A stretch of DNA of 64,000 bases from positions 3,534,001 through 3,598,000 of the forward strand of contig NC_088323.1 of NCBI RefSeq assembly GCF_910592395.1, written 5' to 3'. The stretch comes from Lineus longissimus. Its lineage: Eukaryota; Nemertea; Pilidiophora; Heteronemertea; Lineidae. Shown here piece by piece: positions 13,829 to 27,310 of this stretch. The translations under genes were made by a program, and so were the position numbers. The notes under the pieces are model-generated. The model saw only the letters and a program-made list of their open reading frames with translations, was not told where the DNA came from and ran no database searches. Within the stretch, counting starts at the first letter, position 1. Every line of letters starts with the position of its first letter.

Positions 13829-15183
13829 GCAGTTCGTTGTAGAGATAGGCCTATTCCACTCCGGAAGCAGTCGATCGGCCAATTTTCTCCCCGTAGAAAG
13901 ACAGTGTTCATGATGACTATAGACTGTCTCGGGATTCCAAGGGATACTTAATATAACTGGCCCGTCAAAGTGGACGGATTCTAAGCACCGTCGGTCGTTC
14001 TGCCAAAGAGGCACGAATAAGCACGAGACCGTAATGTAAACATGAAAAGCAATTTAGCCAGAGTGAAAAATAAATTTAGTCCCAGTTTTGATACTACTAC
14101 CCTATTATATTGTTCATTGATTGTTCAGTGATTTATAGCTAGAGAGACGCAGGTGTTAGCCCATTCCAAGGAAGTTAAATATGGGGACGAAGTATCCAGA
14201 GACGAGTTTACCTGAGGGGCCTTCTACTTCCTGAGTGATCATAGAAGAAACATATTTTTGTCTATTGGACAATATGTTCATGTAAAAAGTTAACTACTGC
14301 TGTTGTGAATATGTTGTCGAGTGTGGTCAGTTATGTGTGTGTATTGCATTATATCGTCATTTTTAATGTCTGTATCATACGAAATTATTTGAATAAAGTG
14401 CGAGTAAATATTATTCACCAATGTGGTTAAGTTCATCGTATATATTGTATGATCCTCAATAGCAGAGTGGTAGCACTGATGGCTACCACGTCATTCGTAT
14501 GTGGCCCACAGGATCGATCACACGTGAGAATCCGAAGGTTGGGACTTGGAACTATCACTTGCGCAAATGATTTCCAGTCATCAGAGTAACAGTGGAATCA
14601 TCCTGAAGTTAAACCACTCAATGTGAACTCTCTGCAATATAAATTCATCCCTCCTATGACCACACTTCATTTGATTTCACATTCAATGGTGTTAATCCGT
14701 ATCTCTCAGATGACCACATTCACTTGATGAGCTCAAATTGAACGTTTTATCCCCAGTATAAACTTAGACCAAACAGAAGCCCAGGGCTGCTTATTCGGAG
14801 CTGATTATTAGCCAAGGATGACTCCCGTGATCCCAAATCCTCAGAATAAAGGCCCCCACTCCCCAGGAAAACACCATTTGAGTGTAAGACCCGTTCGTAA
14901 AATTACCTACGGCCACCCCACCCGACAAGAAGAAAGCAGAGAGAGAACTCCACAGAACCCCCATCAAACCGAATCGTACATTTTGAAATATGCAAATCTC
15001 CCGGGTAAATCGTGCAATTGTCCGTGCGCATCCGTAATTGAACTAATGGTGTCACCTATTATTACTATAACATATGTGACATATGGAAGATGTGACAAAT
15101 CGCGCTTCCATTACGTTTAGCGGAAGTGAATTATCAACAACTCAATTTTCTAGTCAAAATACTGCATTTGACGCATGCTAAAC
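13829..15183. other. Intergenic stretch between receptor and aminopeptidase
   Basis: No coding exon is recognisable. The stretch contains a candidate tRNA-derived short repeat near 14460-14520, listed separately, and the promoter region of the aminopeptidase at its end. The rest appears unique. Confidence 0.55.
14460..14520 (+). mobile_element. Possible tRNA-derived SINE head (A-box and B-box)
   Basis: TAGCAGAGTGG at 14460-14470 fits the pol III A-box consensus TRGYNNARNGG exactly. GATCGATCA at 14512-14520 fits the B-box GWTCRANNC at eight of nine positions. The spacing of about 42 bases suits a tRNA promoter. I could not fold a convincing T arm or acceptor stem, so a functional tRNA is unlikely; a decayed tRNA-derived SINE is the better guess. 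There is no second copy in the window to confirm it. Confidence 0.25.
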
Positions 15184-17526
<2,343 letters not shown>

Positions 17527-17602
17527 ACCAAAGCTACTGTTAACCGCCAAATGTTCACCGTCGTTGCATTTTGCGGATTTGGGAATTTCCAAGATTGCCT
17601 AA

Positions 17603-17608
17603 AATAAA
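17603..17608 (+). promoter_or_regulatory. Polyadenylation signal of the aminopeptidase gene
   Basis: AATAAA lies 77 bases past the stop codon, in the right orientation for the upstream gene. Confidence 0.6.
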
Positions 17609-17923
17609 GATCGTAATCCACCAAAATGAATATCTAGAAAAAATATCAACGTCGAAAAAATGTGTCGGTTTAGTCGTACATGGCTCCGATCTGGACGACA
17701 AAAATTTGAGTGGTTGTTAAAATTACAGCTATTTTTGCGGGCCTTACTGTGCTTAGAGTGACAGTTGCAAAAATCCATTCCCAAAATCAAAGTAAACCAG
17801 ACATGACCCTGAAAATAGCAACCTGTGATTTGCCAACTCTCAATGGACTGTTTTTTATAGTAATTATTTTGTACAGAATTGGAGATCATTAAATGAATCA
17901 ATGCATATTTCATCTTAAGTTTC

Positions 17924-17929
17924 TTTATT
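17924..17929 (-). promoter_or_regulatory. Polyadenylation signal of the P450 gene
   Basis: TTTATT on the plus strand reads AATAAA on the minus strand, about 160 bases past the P450 stop codon. The two convergent genes therefore end about 320 bases apart. Confidence 0.5.
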
Positions 17930-18089
17930 AATCAAATTTGTTGTAATTGGTGTGATGAGGACAGAAAGTTAGTTGCCTCAATGTCCTCAGTACGTGGCTA
18001 CTTTTCCCATTGACTTCAGCCTATGAGGTCTGTCTGGTAAGTTGTGTCTCGAAAACTTAACACAAGAAATTTGAAGCCCCAATTCTTTG

Positions 18090-21073
18090 CTATTGATCAG
18101 AGCGCAGGCTAATATGAACTTCATGAGGCTTTGGCTGCAGCGTGATGGAGAGGATCCCATCACTGCTCGGTGGTGTGCTGCCCTCTGGGACGGAGAAGCT
18201 GAACCGCTGCAACATGGCTGTGAAGAAGATGAAGAGCTCCATCTTCGCAAGAGATTCACCGGGACAGGAACGCCGACCTGTAACATAAATGTGATCATAG
18301 TATAGGACAGTATAGGTGGTTTAGAAGGAGTATTTGAAACTGTTTGAAATTTTGTTCCCTTGGTGTTGAAAGACGGATAAAGACATATGATGGCTAGGAA
18401 GACTAAGACACCATCTGGCATTACATCTTTACCATGTGCTTCTCTCGTTCATTGAATCCACAAGTGTGTATCACCCTTTCGCACCTTCCCTCTCGGTCAA
18501 TTTTCCTGGCCTAATTGAGAAGGGCCGCCTCCAACCTATTCCTTCAGACAATGGACCCTGAAGTTAGCTGTCATGCTTCAGTTGTTCTTTTGGTTTCCTA
18601 AGGACAGTTGAATGTCCCTGTTCAGTTAGTCATGAATTTTCTATCGAATTGTTAACTTTCCATAGATTACTTCAAACCCGATTTATTCGAACAGGTCATC
18701 AAATAGTCGACAGATGACTCTGGAGCTCGTATTCTGGTGCACCTACCTATCAGAAACGGGATGAGCCTCTCATTGTGAACCACATTCCCCTTTTCGTCCA
18801 AGAAGTTTTTCGGGTTGAAAGTGTCGGGGTATGGCCAATAAGTCTTATCATGGTGGACTGCATACAGATTACTCATCACAATTGCCTTTCTTGGGATCGT
18901 ATAACCTTCAAGCTCAATGTCCTGTTGGGTGTTTCCGTGTGGAGCCCCAAACGGAACAATGGACGCAGCTCTTTGTATTTCCATCAGTACTGCTTCTGTA
19001 TATTGCATTTTCGTCCTATCTGCTGTGTTCGGTTTGCGCTCGCCCCCGATGACCTCGTCAATCTCTGCTTGGACCTTTTCCTGGATATCTGGGTTTAGGA
19101 TCATGAAGAGAATTGCGAATCTCAGGGTTGATGCTGTAGTCTCGGATCCCGCTATGAAGAGATCAGAAATAACCACCCGTAACTGAGCATCTGAAAGAAA
19201 TTGACAATGATATGGGAAACCGGATTCAGCTTCTGTTTTTCTGAAGTAATGATCGTTGTTTCTTTGTGCCATTAACATATTTGTCTTTACATAAGTCAGA
19301 TGATCAGGAGCTAGGTACAGTAAGTGTCAGTAGTCTGCCCGCTATCTTGACACATCTAGTAACCCTGTCCCGCCATACTCGTATGACTAGCTCAAGTGAT
19401 GGTAAGCCTGGTCTTGGAGGAGCGTTTTCTAATATTTGGGTTGCATGATGTGGACACGACACTGCGTTTATGCTGTTGAATTCGCTCTTTCGCTGTTTAA
19501 AAGGACGTCGACGTGCTTTGCGTTGGTCCTGCTTTGGGGTTTTCTTAACCCACCTGATCTAATAAGTTGATTTACCTGTAAACGTTGTGTTGGGATCTAC
19601 CTCCATCCTTTTCTCAATCTCAACTAGGTATGCATCAATGAAACTACGTATATTCTCCTGATCCAATGAATCTTTGTGTTCATTTATCTTTTTATGAAAA
19701 TACTCCATCAATGTCTCTTGGTTTTTTCTAATCTTCTTTATATGGAACAAATCCCCAGGCAGATACTGCAGAAACGGAAAGACATCAGTTGCCAGCGTTG
19801 CTAAGCGCGCCTTCGTGACGGAAAAATTTACCATTTTCAAACAGTTACGGAACTCATCGTCGTTGTATTCGTACCGTTGCCCAAAGACGATGGAGCAAAT
19901 GATATTGGAAACCGACATAGTTAGCAGTAACTTCAGGTCAATGTTTTTGTTGTTGTATTGCTCCAGTTCCCGTAGCAGTCCCGTGGCCTCCTCTTGTATC
20001 TTCTCTTGGATCATTATCTTCCCCATACCGAAATCTCGCAGGACACTCAATGTGAACCTTCGCTGTTCTTTCCACGCCTGACCATTTGACCCCAGGACCC
20101 CTGAAAAAACAGTGCAAACATTCACAGCGGTCTGAATCATATGTGGATATCAGGATGACCCCCCCCCCCCCCCCCCCGTCGGAAAAGTGTCCCAGCCTAT
20201 GATATGTTGACGGTTTAAAGATACGGTTCTAAAGGTTTTAGAGACCTAAGACCGCCAATGACACAACACTCACCAGAAACATTAGTCTTTTGAACAAGTT
20301 TTCTTGTCAATTTAAAATCTGTGAAGCCAAATTCCAATACATTCATGTAGAATCCCTTTGAAACAATCCGTAGAAAAGTCCTACCTTTGTGAGCCCCAAG
20401 CTGAAGGGTAGACAGAATGAAAGATGGAGGTCTGTCTGCTAGGTCATCCCTCTTCACGAAAGCCTGCTTTATCAAGTCGAATGTATTGAGGACGACTGCC
20501 ACTTGCCATCCCGCTGTTGTGGAACAGATGTCACTCTTGAAGCGTTCACGCATTCGACTAATGTTGACCATGGGGTTTTCGGCTGAATGTGTGGAAATAC
20601 AGCGCCATAAGTTTGTATTAAATGGCCAAGATATATTTCCAAATCGGCCCAATCGGGTAGGGCGTTGATCGAGTGGATTTTAGGCCTGCTGTGGAAGGAT
20701 GCGCACACGTGATGCATTTTAGCTCAAATGCTGTGTTTTTTCCTGCTGGGCATACTAGAGGAAACTTTTAATTAAGGCACCATATTCGTCTACCGGGGCA
20801 ACCCATGTCACCATTCTATTCATACTGTCTCGTAGGGTGAGGGAAGAGGCCGCCTGGTCAATTTCTTCCCGGCCGGAGTGCATCACAACATTATCAAAAC
20901 TTACCTGCTCCGTTGCGTAAATTATCGATTATGGCGGCGACTAGACCTTTGGGGCCCGGTGGAAGATTCTTCGTCATCAGCCATTCCCGTAAGATAAACC
21001 ATGATGCCAACACAACCAGGAGAAAAACGAGACTTGTCTGAACACTAAAGTCGGGGAAGAGCTGTAGCAACAT
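18090..21073 (-). CDS. CYP2-clade cytochrome P450, five exons, N-terminal part disrupted
   Basis: Exons on the minus strand are 21073-20905 (membrane anchor and NLPPGPKG), about 20690-20385, 20100-19576, 19190-18747 and 18277-18090. Exons 2 to 5 join in phase. All catalytic-core signatures are present: helix C WKEQRR, I-helix AGSETTAST, K-helix ExxR in MEIQR, PDTFNPKNF, and the heme loop across the last junction reading PFLIGRRSCPGE with the Cys ligand. The enzyme would be an ER-bound monooxygenase. Exon 2 is abnormal. The LGHLIQTYGAVF segment (ending 20595) and AGWQVAVVLNTFD (from 20514) are in different frames with 80 bases between them, where the family has about four residues. The acceptor phase for the first segment also does not match exon 1. 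A young pseudogene or a sequence error are both possible. Confidence 0.8.
20159..20177. repeat. C homopolymer in P450 intron 2
   Basis: Nineteen consecutive C residues lie between exons 2 and 3 of the P450. Its length is likely to be unreliable in the assembly. Confidence 0.9.
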
Positions 21074-21296
21074 TATTGCAGCTCGCTCTTCGGTACAAAT
21101 GAGGACAAATGTAGTGTATGTCTGGTATTCTCCTTCAAAGACGAAACGTCACATCTTTCTTGCCTTGACCCAGAAAAACATGTGTCGTGTGTCGTTAATC
21201 ATGAATCGCAATAACACCACTCATTGTTATTTCTCTCGTATTGACGGTAGTGTTGCATGAGAATAGCTGAACAGGCAATATCATACGCATCGTTTA
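20996..21296. repeat. Source copy of a duplicated P450 5' region
   Basis: This segment spans part of P450 exon 1 and about 220 bases upstream. It resembles 23226-23530 and, in part, 26304-26480. Shared landmarks in order are CCAGGAGAAAAACGAG, GGGGAAGAGCTGTA, CAACATTATTG, ACCCAGAAA and GAATAGCTGAA-AGGCAATATCA. Confidence 0.8.
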
Positions 21297-21633
21297 TGTT
21301 CGCTTCTCCGGCCCTCTAACAAGAGTCGGTAATCTTTTTTAGGCTCACATGTACATCACATCATTCGTCAGCTGTTTTTGTTCTTTCCAACGGTTTGGAT
21401 GATATGTTATCTTATCAAGTAATTGAAACCTCAATTTGAATATTGACATGTTCCTTGTCCTGATCAGTAGTCATGGTACGCCCGGTACAATGTTTCGGGT
21501 AAATGATTAAAACTAGGTCACCATTAACCCAACATGGATTGGTGTCACACCAACATGCATTGGTATGACATAGAACGACAACAAAGAAGATTGCTTTCAT
21601 AATATCAGATTATATGATAATAAACTCTATAGG

Positions 21634-21651
21634 TATATATATATATATATA
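21634..21651. repeat. TA dinucleotide microsatellite
   Basis: Nine TA units lie in the intergenic space between the P450 and the transporter gene. Confidence 0.9.
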
Positions 21652-21880
21652 CTTGAGACTTGGACATGGATACGTGATACGAGTGTCACTTAAAGTCGCT
21701 ACACATGCATAAAGATAATTATATTAAACGTGCATGCGTTTGCTCTTGAATAACTGCCAATATTAAAATTGGTTTTTTTATCAAATTTCGGCTGCTTGTA
21801 ACCGATACCAATGCTCTTGCCAGCATTAGTTATTGCGCAAAAACCATTAGCATTTTAGGCACTACTGAAGCCGAGCAAGT

Positions 21881-21886
21881 TTTATT
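21881..21886 (-). promoter_or_regulatory. Polyadenylation signal of the SLC35G-like gene
   Basis: TTTATT on the plus strand reads AATAAA on the minus strand, about 80 bases past the transporter stop codon. Confidence 0.5.
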
Positions 21887-21967
21887 GGGTGTAATCACGA
21901 TCAAATACTCAGACAAATGTGATGGCCAGAGCCAACCAAGGTTACACTGTATGTCCCAATAGCAGTG

Positions 21968-23167
21968 TTATTCTTCTCTGTTTGAATCGTCATCGTCCAA
22001 TAATTCTACATAATGCTCACCGCCATCGCTATCATCATCATGGTCCGCTTTTCTGTTTTTTGCTTCTGCCCATAACCGCCGTACACAGAAACCCGAACAA
22101 GACAAAAACACCGTAATCGCCCCAATACTACTCAAAACTGTCGGGATCTCGTGTAAAAAAATTACCCCAAGGGCGTAACTGAAAATAATCTGGGCACTCT
22201 TTATAATTGCCACGACAGCTGCTTTTTCCTGTTGGAAGGCCGCGACTTTGAAGACGAATCCCAGGCCGCCGGAGACACAGAAGGCCATCATCCAAAGCCA
22301 AGGTGCCACCTCCAATGGGAGAGTCCATACTCCTAGGACCGTAGCTACTGAAGAGGAAATCACTATTCCGATTAACGAATTATACAATACCACTGTCCCG
22401 TGGAAGACGTCTTTCGTCTTCCTTGACACAATGTACCAGAGGCTGACAAAGATGGTCGACAGGGTGGCGAAAAGTGCACTTGCCATTCGATTACATATAA
22501 TCACCGGTTGCGATTCCTCCGTTGCATTGGCTGTGGAGAGGCTACCCGAAGGAGCCATGATTTGTGTGGTGTTGTAGAACATTCTGCCTGTTGGCATGAC
22601 AATCGATGAGTTGGATATGACGTCATTTCTCTGTGTTCTTGGTGTTGATGAATTGAAGTCCGAAGTGTTCTGGTGAAAACACCTCTTGGGAATCGTGGCA
22701 GTAGCTCCACCCAACGCCCGTTTTAGAGGTTCCGGCTGCACAACAATGGCGCCGCCAACAATGATGAAAATGATGAGTGCAAAATCTATGCCGTCGCACT
22801 TCTCACCTAAAATGAGCCATCCTAAAATTGCTATCAACGCAACGCTCAGGAAACTGATCGTCACAACGTCAGCGTATACAAAGGAGTATGAAATCGCTAC
22901 GTAGAACAACAGAACTTGCACCGTCCATAGAACGCTTCCGAGCCAGACGTACGGATTTCTGCAGATGAAAGCCTGACCTTTGACCTTCATCCATGCGGCG
23001 ATAACTATTCCAAGGATGAAAAGCCGATAAAACACACACTGCACTGCGCCAAATCCAGCCGGCTCCAAAAAGACGAAAAAAAGCCCGTTGAGTGCCGAGC
23101 AAAAGGAGGCTGCAAGCGCAAGCATGGAGCCCAGGCATTGTTTGAGGGAAAGCTGAGATAAAGCCAT
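21968..23167 (-). CDS. SLC35G-like EamA (drug/metabolite transporter superfamily) membrane protein, intronless
   Basis: A single 399-residue frame runs from an ATG to a stop, with about ten hydrophobic segments in two EamA halves. The first half runs roughly from residue 12 to 150 with the helix-rich segments SMLALAASFCSALNGLFFVF, YRLFILGIVIAAW, VWLGSVLWTVQVLLFYVA, ISFLSVALIAILGWLILGEK and FALIIFIIVGGAIVV. A hydrophilic linker follows with NTS, NSS and NTT sites. The second half ends before an acidic, lysine-containing C-tail rich in D and E. The ISFLSVxxxAxxGWLxLGEK block is typical of the SLC35G family. It should be a multipass membrane transporter-like protein, substrate unknown. The absence of introns, in a window where most of its neighbours have several, fits the often intronless SLC35G genes. 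Confidence 0.88.
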   Translation of the reverse strand: MALSQLSLKQCLGSMLALAASFCSALNGLFFVFLEPAGFGAVQCVFYRLFILGIVIAAWMKVKGQAFICRNPYVWLGSVLWTVQVLLFYVAISYSFVYADVVTISFLSVALIAILGWLILGEKCDGIDFALIIFIIVGGAIVVQPEPLKRALGGATATIPKRCFHQNTSDFNSSTPRTQRNDVISNSSIVMPTGRMFYNTTQIMAPSGSLSTANATEESQPVIICNRMASALFATLSTIFVSLWYIVSRKTKDVFHGTVVLYNSLIGIVISSSVATVLGVWTLPLEVAPWLWMMAFCVSGGLGFVFKVAAFQQEKAAVVAIIKSAQIIFSYALGVIFLHEIPTVLSSIGAITVFLSCSGFCVRRLWAEAKNRKADHDDDSDGGEHYVELLDDDDSNREE

Positions 23168-23225
23168 CTGATTCTGCCCCTCTCTCGTTCTCTAGTCAAA
23201 CGGCAAAGGTTAGAACGAAATAGAA

Positions 23226-23530
23226 ATAAACCTCGAGGCCAACAGAACCAGGAGAAAAACGAGCAATATATGTAAACTCAATCGGGGAAGAGCTGTAATG
23301 AGCAACATTATTGATGCAGCTGGCTCCTCAGTACAAATAAGGATAAATGTGTATGTACGGTATTTTCATTCAACAAGTTTTTGCCTGGCCCAGAAACACA
23401 AGTGTCGGTGTAGTCAATCATGCATAATAGCCAGCGAGTCGCGATATTACTATTCATTATTGTTGCTTATTAACCCGTCATTGTATTGAAGGAATAGCTG
23501 AATAGGCAATATCAGTTGCATCTTGACAAA
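23226..23530 (-). pseudogene. Relic of the P450 first exon and promoter region
   Basis: The segment is similar to 20996-21296 over about 300 bases, including the part that encodes the start of the P450. Here the frame is interrupted by insertions: for example, the start region reads GCTGTAATGAGCAACATTATTG instead of GCTGTAGCAACATTATTG. No further P450 exons follow. It lies just upstream of the transporter gene and forms the left edge of the GPCR tandem array. Confidence 0.65.
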
Positions 23531-24352
23531 ATCAGGGGTACGGGAGGCAACCTAACTTGGGTGTGGGATTGAGGAGGTGCCAACCTGATCTCTATGAATT
23601 TCGCCAGTGTTGCGAGGCGCTTTTGGACATTGCCTGCGAATTTCAGGTAGACCGACGGCAAAGTCAGTTTTAGTGATGGTGCTTATTGCAGATTGTTGAA
23701 ATATGGAGTTGTTTCAGCAAGTTGTTCATTTGATATTTCAATAAAACCAGGCACGGCCCAGTCCATGCACGAACAGAATGCTATCACACGCCTGTCTCCC
23801 GCAAACAGTAATCAACCGAAAACCATAAGATATACCTTACTTTAATATTTGCCCGTATACGTTGATCAAAATTCGTAATTAGCAACGTGAACGTTGTTTT
23901 CCACAGGATACAGGTTTATTTACAACGACCATCATATATAGATCTAAGGAATAAAGCGATCTCAGAATAAATTGACTCGCCCAAAGGCATTCAAACAAAT
24001 GCGTTACAAGTCAGTGCAGCTTGGCTACGGAGCAACGCCATTCGACAACGCAGTAATGATGTTGGCTTCCAAAAGGGAACACAGCTACGAAATACCCCAA
24101 GTGCGCCAACTGCTTTTTTGACCTCACGAACCCCCTTGAAAATATATCCTAACAGTATCATTGTCTATGTTAAACATGCGTTGATTGGTCAATTTTGTGC
24201 TTTCAGTTTCCTAGTCGAATCGCGAATACCAGTATTCGCGAAAGGAGCCTCCAAGTCTTTCGTACAATCTTGTCCTGCTTGAGGAACGTTTCAGCGATGA
24301 ATATTTTTTATCTATGAGCTATTCAATGTATCTATGAACTTTGTGAAGTAAG

Positions 24353-25867
24353 ATGGCCGCCACAACTACAGGACTAAACCAAACAGGGCATGATGTCTGC
24401 CGGTTTGGGGAAATAGAAACACTCACTCGACTGCATTTTTACTTATCATACTACTGTGGCGTCCCGTCGGTCATCCTTGGTGTCCCAGGAAATCTTCTTA
24501 TTTTACTTATAGCAGGCAGACGACACAATAGAAACCTTTCTGCATCTGTTTACATGCAAGCAATGGCAGTAGTGGATACTATAGTTGTAATCGTCGCCGC
24601 TTTTCACATTCCTTTCCTGCATAGCCGTGTGATAGAAGAAGCAAAGAACATGCAGTACATGTAATGTATCTATTTATTACAATGTTGTGAATTGGAGTAA
24701 GAACCTCAAACATATTTTAGAATGACACAATTTGTATGAAAAAGAGTGAACTGTTTAAATCGGTCTAACTTATATGTATGATGCTCTTGTCATATCATGC
24801 AGAAACCCTCAATAGAGGTTATGCCGATCGGGACCGTTGTAATTGGATGTATGTGCACCACGTGGAAACGAAGCTTCAAAAAAGTAGAATGTCTTAATTA
24901 TCTCATTTACATCGCATCCTGTTGCAGAACCTTAATGGTGATCATGTTCACTGGTGCCATGCTGTCCGGTTTCTACTTGACGGCAATGTCCATTGACCGC
25001 GCCATGGCCATTCGGTTTCCCATGGCCGCGACCAGATTGTGCACGAAAGAAAAAGCAAGAAAGGTTGTTCTATTTGGAACTGTGGTGCTCACGGCAGCGA
25101 ACTGTACACTTTTCTTCACTTTACAGTATATCAAGGATACCGCTACCGGTATGTTCAACATTCACCGTAAGAAGACGGTCATTGTTTTTATTAAGTCCGA
25201 TGGTTAGACCGTTAATGAAGACCAGCCAAGGGTTTGGACATAATCATGAGGTCTACTGAGCGGGGTTGGTAATCAAGGCTATGTACCAAAGTATCAATTT
25301 CAATTCAAAAAGTATCATAACACTGGATTTTTATCGAAATATAATACTTTTTTCCTTTTAGGTATTGAAAACCTTGTTCTCAACATCCCCGGTGATCCTA
25401 TAGGGAGCCAAGTGGCGTCTGTCTTCCAAATGGTTTTGGGTACAATCCTACCCTTCGCTATCATCATTACCTGCAACGTCATAATTATCTGGGTCGTCAA
25501 GGATGCATCAAGGTCACGCGCCATCTTGAGTCGTGCGCAACAAGCAGAATCATCAACAGAAAGGAAAACAGCCCATCTTACGAAAATGCTTATAGCCGTT
25601 AGCGTGGCGTACTTAGTTGCTTCTATCCCTTACAGGTTATTTTTCATTGTTCTTCTCATACCACAGGTATCTCAAATTTTTAAACTGGAAGAAACATGCG
25701 ATTTTTTGCTTTATAACGTACTGGTTGCCAGTTTGTTCATTCTATGGCTTTTCAATTTTTCGTTGAACTTTTACATGTATTGCCTCGGAGGTGGAAGGAG
25801 GTACAGACAGGATGTAAAGGAGTTGGTGCATCAATTCGTCGATGTTGTACTTCAGAAAAAGAAGTGA
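24353..25867 (+). CDS. Orphan rhodopsin-family GPCR, copy 1, three exons
   Basis: Exons are 24353-24660, 24928-25148 and 25362-25867, giving 344 residues. Junctions are GT-AG with phases 2-2 and 1-1 matching. Exon 1 holds the N-tail with an NQT site, TM1 (GVPGNLLILLIAGRR) and TM2. Exon 2 holds TM3 with SGFYLTAMSIDRAMAIRFPM and TM4. Exon 3 holds ECL2, TM5, TM6 and TM7 with SLNFYMYCLGGGRRYRQD. The DRA variant of DRY, RFPM in IL2 and NFxxY in place of NPxxY are typical of a large group of invertebrate peptide-receptor-like orphans. With this splicing, the position 24 residues before DRA is Tyr, and ECL2 (IENLVLNIPGDPIGSQ) has no Cys, so the canonical TM3-ECL2 disulfide is absent. The ligand cannot be predicted. 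Confidence 0.87.
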
Positions 25868-25876
25868 GCTTTCAAA

Positions 25877-25882
25877 AATAAA
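25877..25882 (+). promoter_or_regulatory. Polyadenylation signal of GPCR copy 1
   Basis: AATAAA begins ten bases after the stop codon. This implies a very short 3' UTR if it is the signal used. Confidence 0.5.
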
Positions 25883-27310
25883 TCATGCTCCGCCAAGCAA
25901 GAAATCCAATATCTAAGGGCGATGCTGCTGTGATCTCTGCCGGTTGCAATCGATCTGATCGGAATCCAGCCAGTCTGTAATTTTGTATCTAAATGTCGAC
26001 TCAAGCTCAAGTTTCAATCGCTTGTTGGCTGGACACGAGGAATCCGAGGAGGACAATAGTGTTAACAGGTAACGACAGATTAGGAGAAGAAGCACTGCAT
26101 GTAAATGCATGTGTTTTATCGACAATCTGCCATCCCGCATCATATTTGCCAAGCTGAGTTTTGCCCTGTTTTTTTTCCATCGTTTTGGTCAACAACGACA
26201 GGTCATCAGTAGCTTAATAATGAAAAATTATACATGTAAATAGCCCATCCCGTATGTAAACGAGAGAATCAGGGGACTTTACGTAATTCGTCTCGAGAGT
26301 TCTGTACAAATAAAGATAAATGCAGTGTATGTACGGTATTGCCTGACCCAGAAACACGAGTGTCGTGTGTAGTCAATCATGCATATAGCCAGCGAGTCGC
26401 GATATTACTACTCATTATTATTGCTTATTAACCCGTCATTGTATTGAAGGAATAGCTGAATAGGCAATATCATTTGCATCTTGACAAAATCAGGGGTACG
26501 GGAGGCAACCTAACTTGGGTGTGGGATTGAGGAGGTGCCAACCCGATCTCTATGAATTTCGCCAGTGTTGCGAGGCGCTTTTGGACATTGCCTGCGAATT
26601 TCAGGTAGACCGACGGCAAAGTCAGTTTTAGTGATGGTGCTTATTGCAGATTGTTGAAGTATGGACTTGTTTCAGCAAGTTGTTCATTTGATATTTCAAT
26701 GAAACCAGGTACGGCCCAGTCCATGCACGAACATAATGCTATCACACGCCTGTCTCCCGCAAACAGTAATCAACCGAAAACCATAAGATATACCTTACTT
26801 TAATATTCGCCCGTATACGTTGATCAAAATTCGTAATTAGCAACATGAACGTTGTTTTCCACAGGGTACAGGTTTTTTCACAACGACCATCATATATAGA
26901 TCTAAGGAATAAAGCGATCTCAGAATAAATTGACTCGCCCAAAGGCATTCAAACAAATGCGTTACAAGTCAGTGCAGCTTGGCTACGGAGCAATGCCAGT
27001 CGACAACGCAGTAATGATGTTGGCTTCCAAAAGGGAACACAGCTACGAAATACCCCAAGTGCACCAACTGCTTTTTTGACCTCACGAACCCCCTTGAAAA
27101 TATATCCTAACAGTATCATTGTCTATGTTAAACATGCGTTGATTGGTCAATTTTGTGCTTTCAGTTTCCTAGTCGAATCGCGAATACCAGTATTCGCGAA
27201 AGTAGCCTCCAAGTCTTTCGTACAATCTTGTCCTGCTTGAGGAACGTTTCAGCGATGAATATTTTTTATCTATGAGCTATTCAATGTATCTATGAACTTT
27301 GTGAAGTAAG

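Larger units (their letters stand above)
23331..26303. repeat. Tandem duplication unit 1 (GPCR array)
   Basis: This unit of about 2.97 kb is repeated immediately afterwards at 26304-29284. It starts at GTACAAATAA and ends at CTCGAGAGTTCT. Both non-coding flanks and the gene are copied at very high identity with small indels. Confidence 0.93.

Noticed and set aside
20515-20594. A mini-intron to repair P450 exon 2
   Set aside because: I tested the available GT and AG dinucleotides. None gives a matching phase with a plausible donor and acceptor.
24797-25207. A 136-codon frame starting MQKPSIEVMPIG at the GPCR exon 2
   Set aside because: The first part is intron. The phase-consistent acceptor is at 24926-24927, and splicing earlier brings in a stop codon. 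The end beyond 25148 is intron as well. The same holds for 27755-28168.
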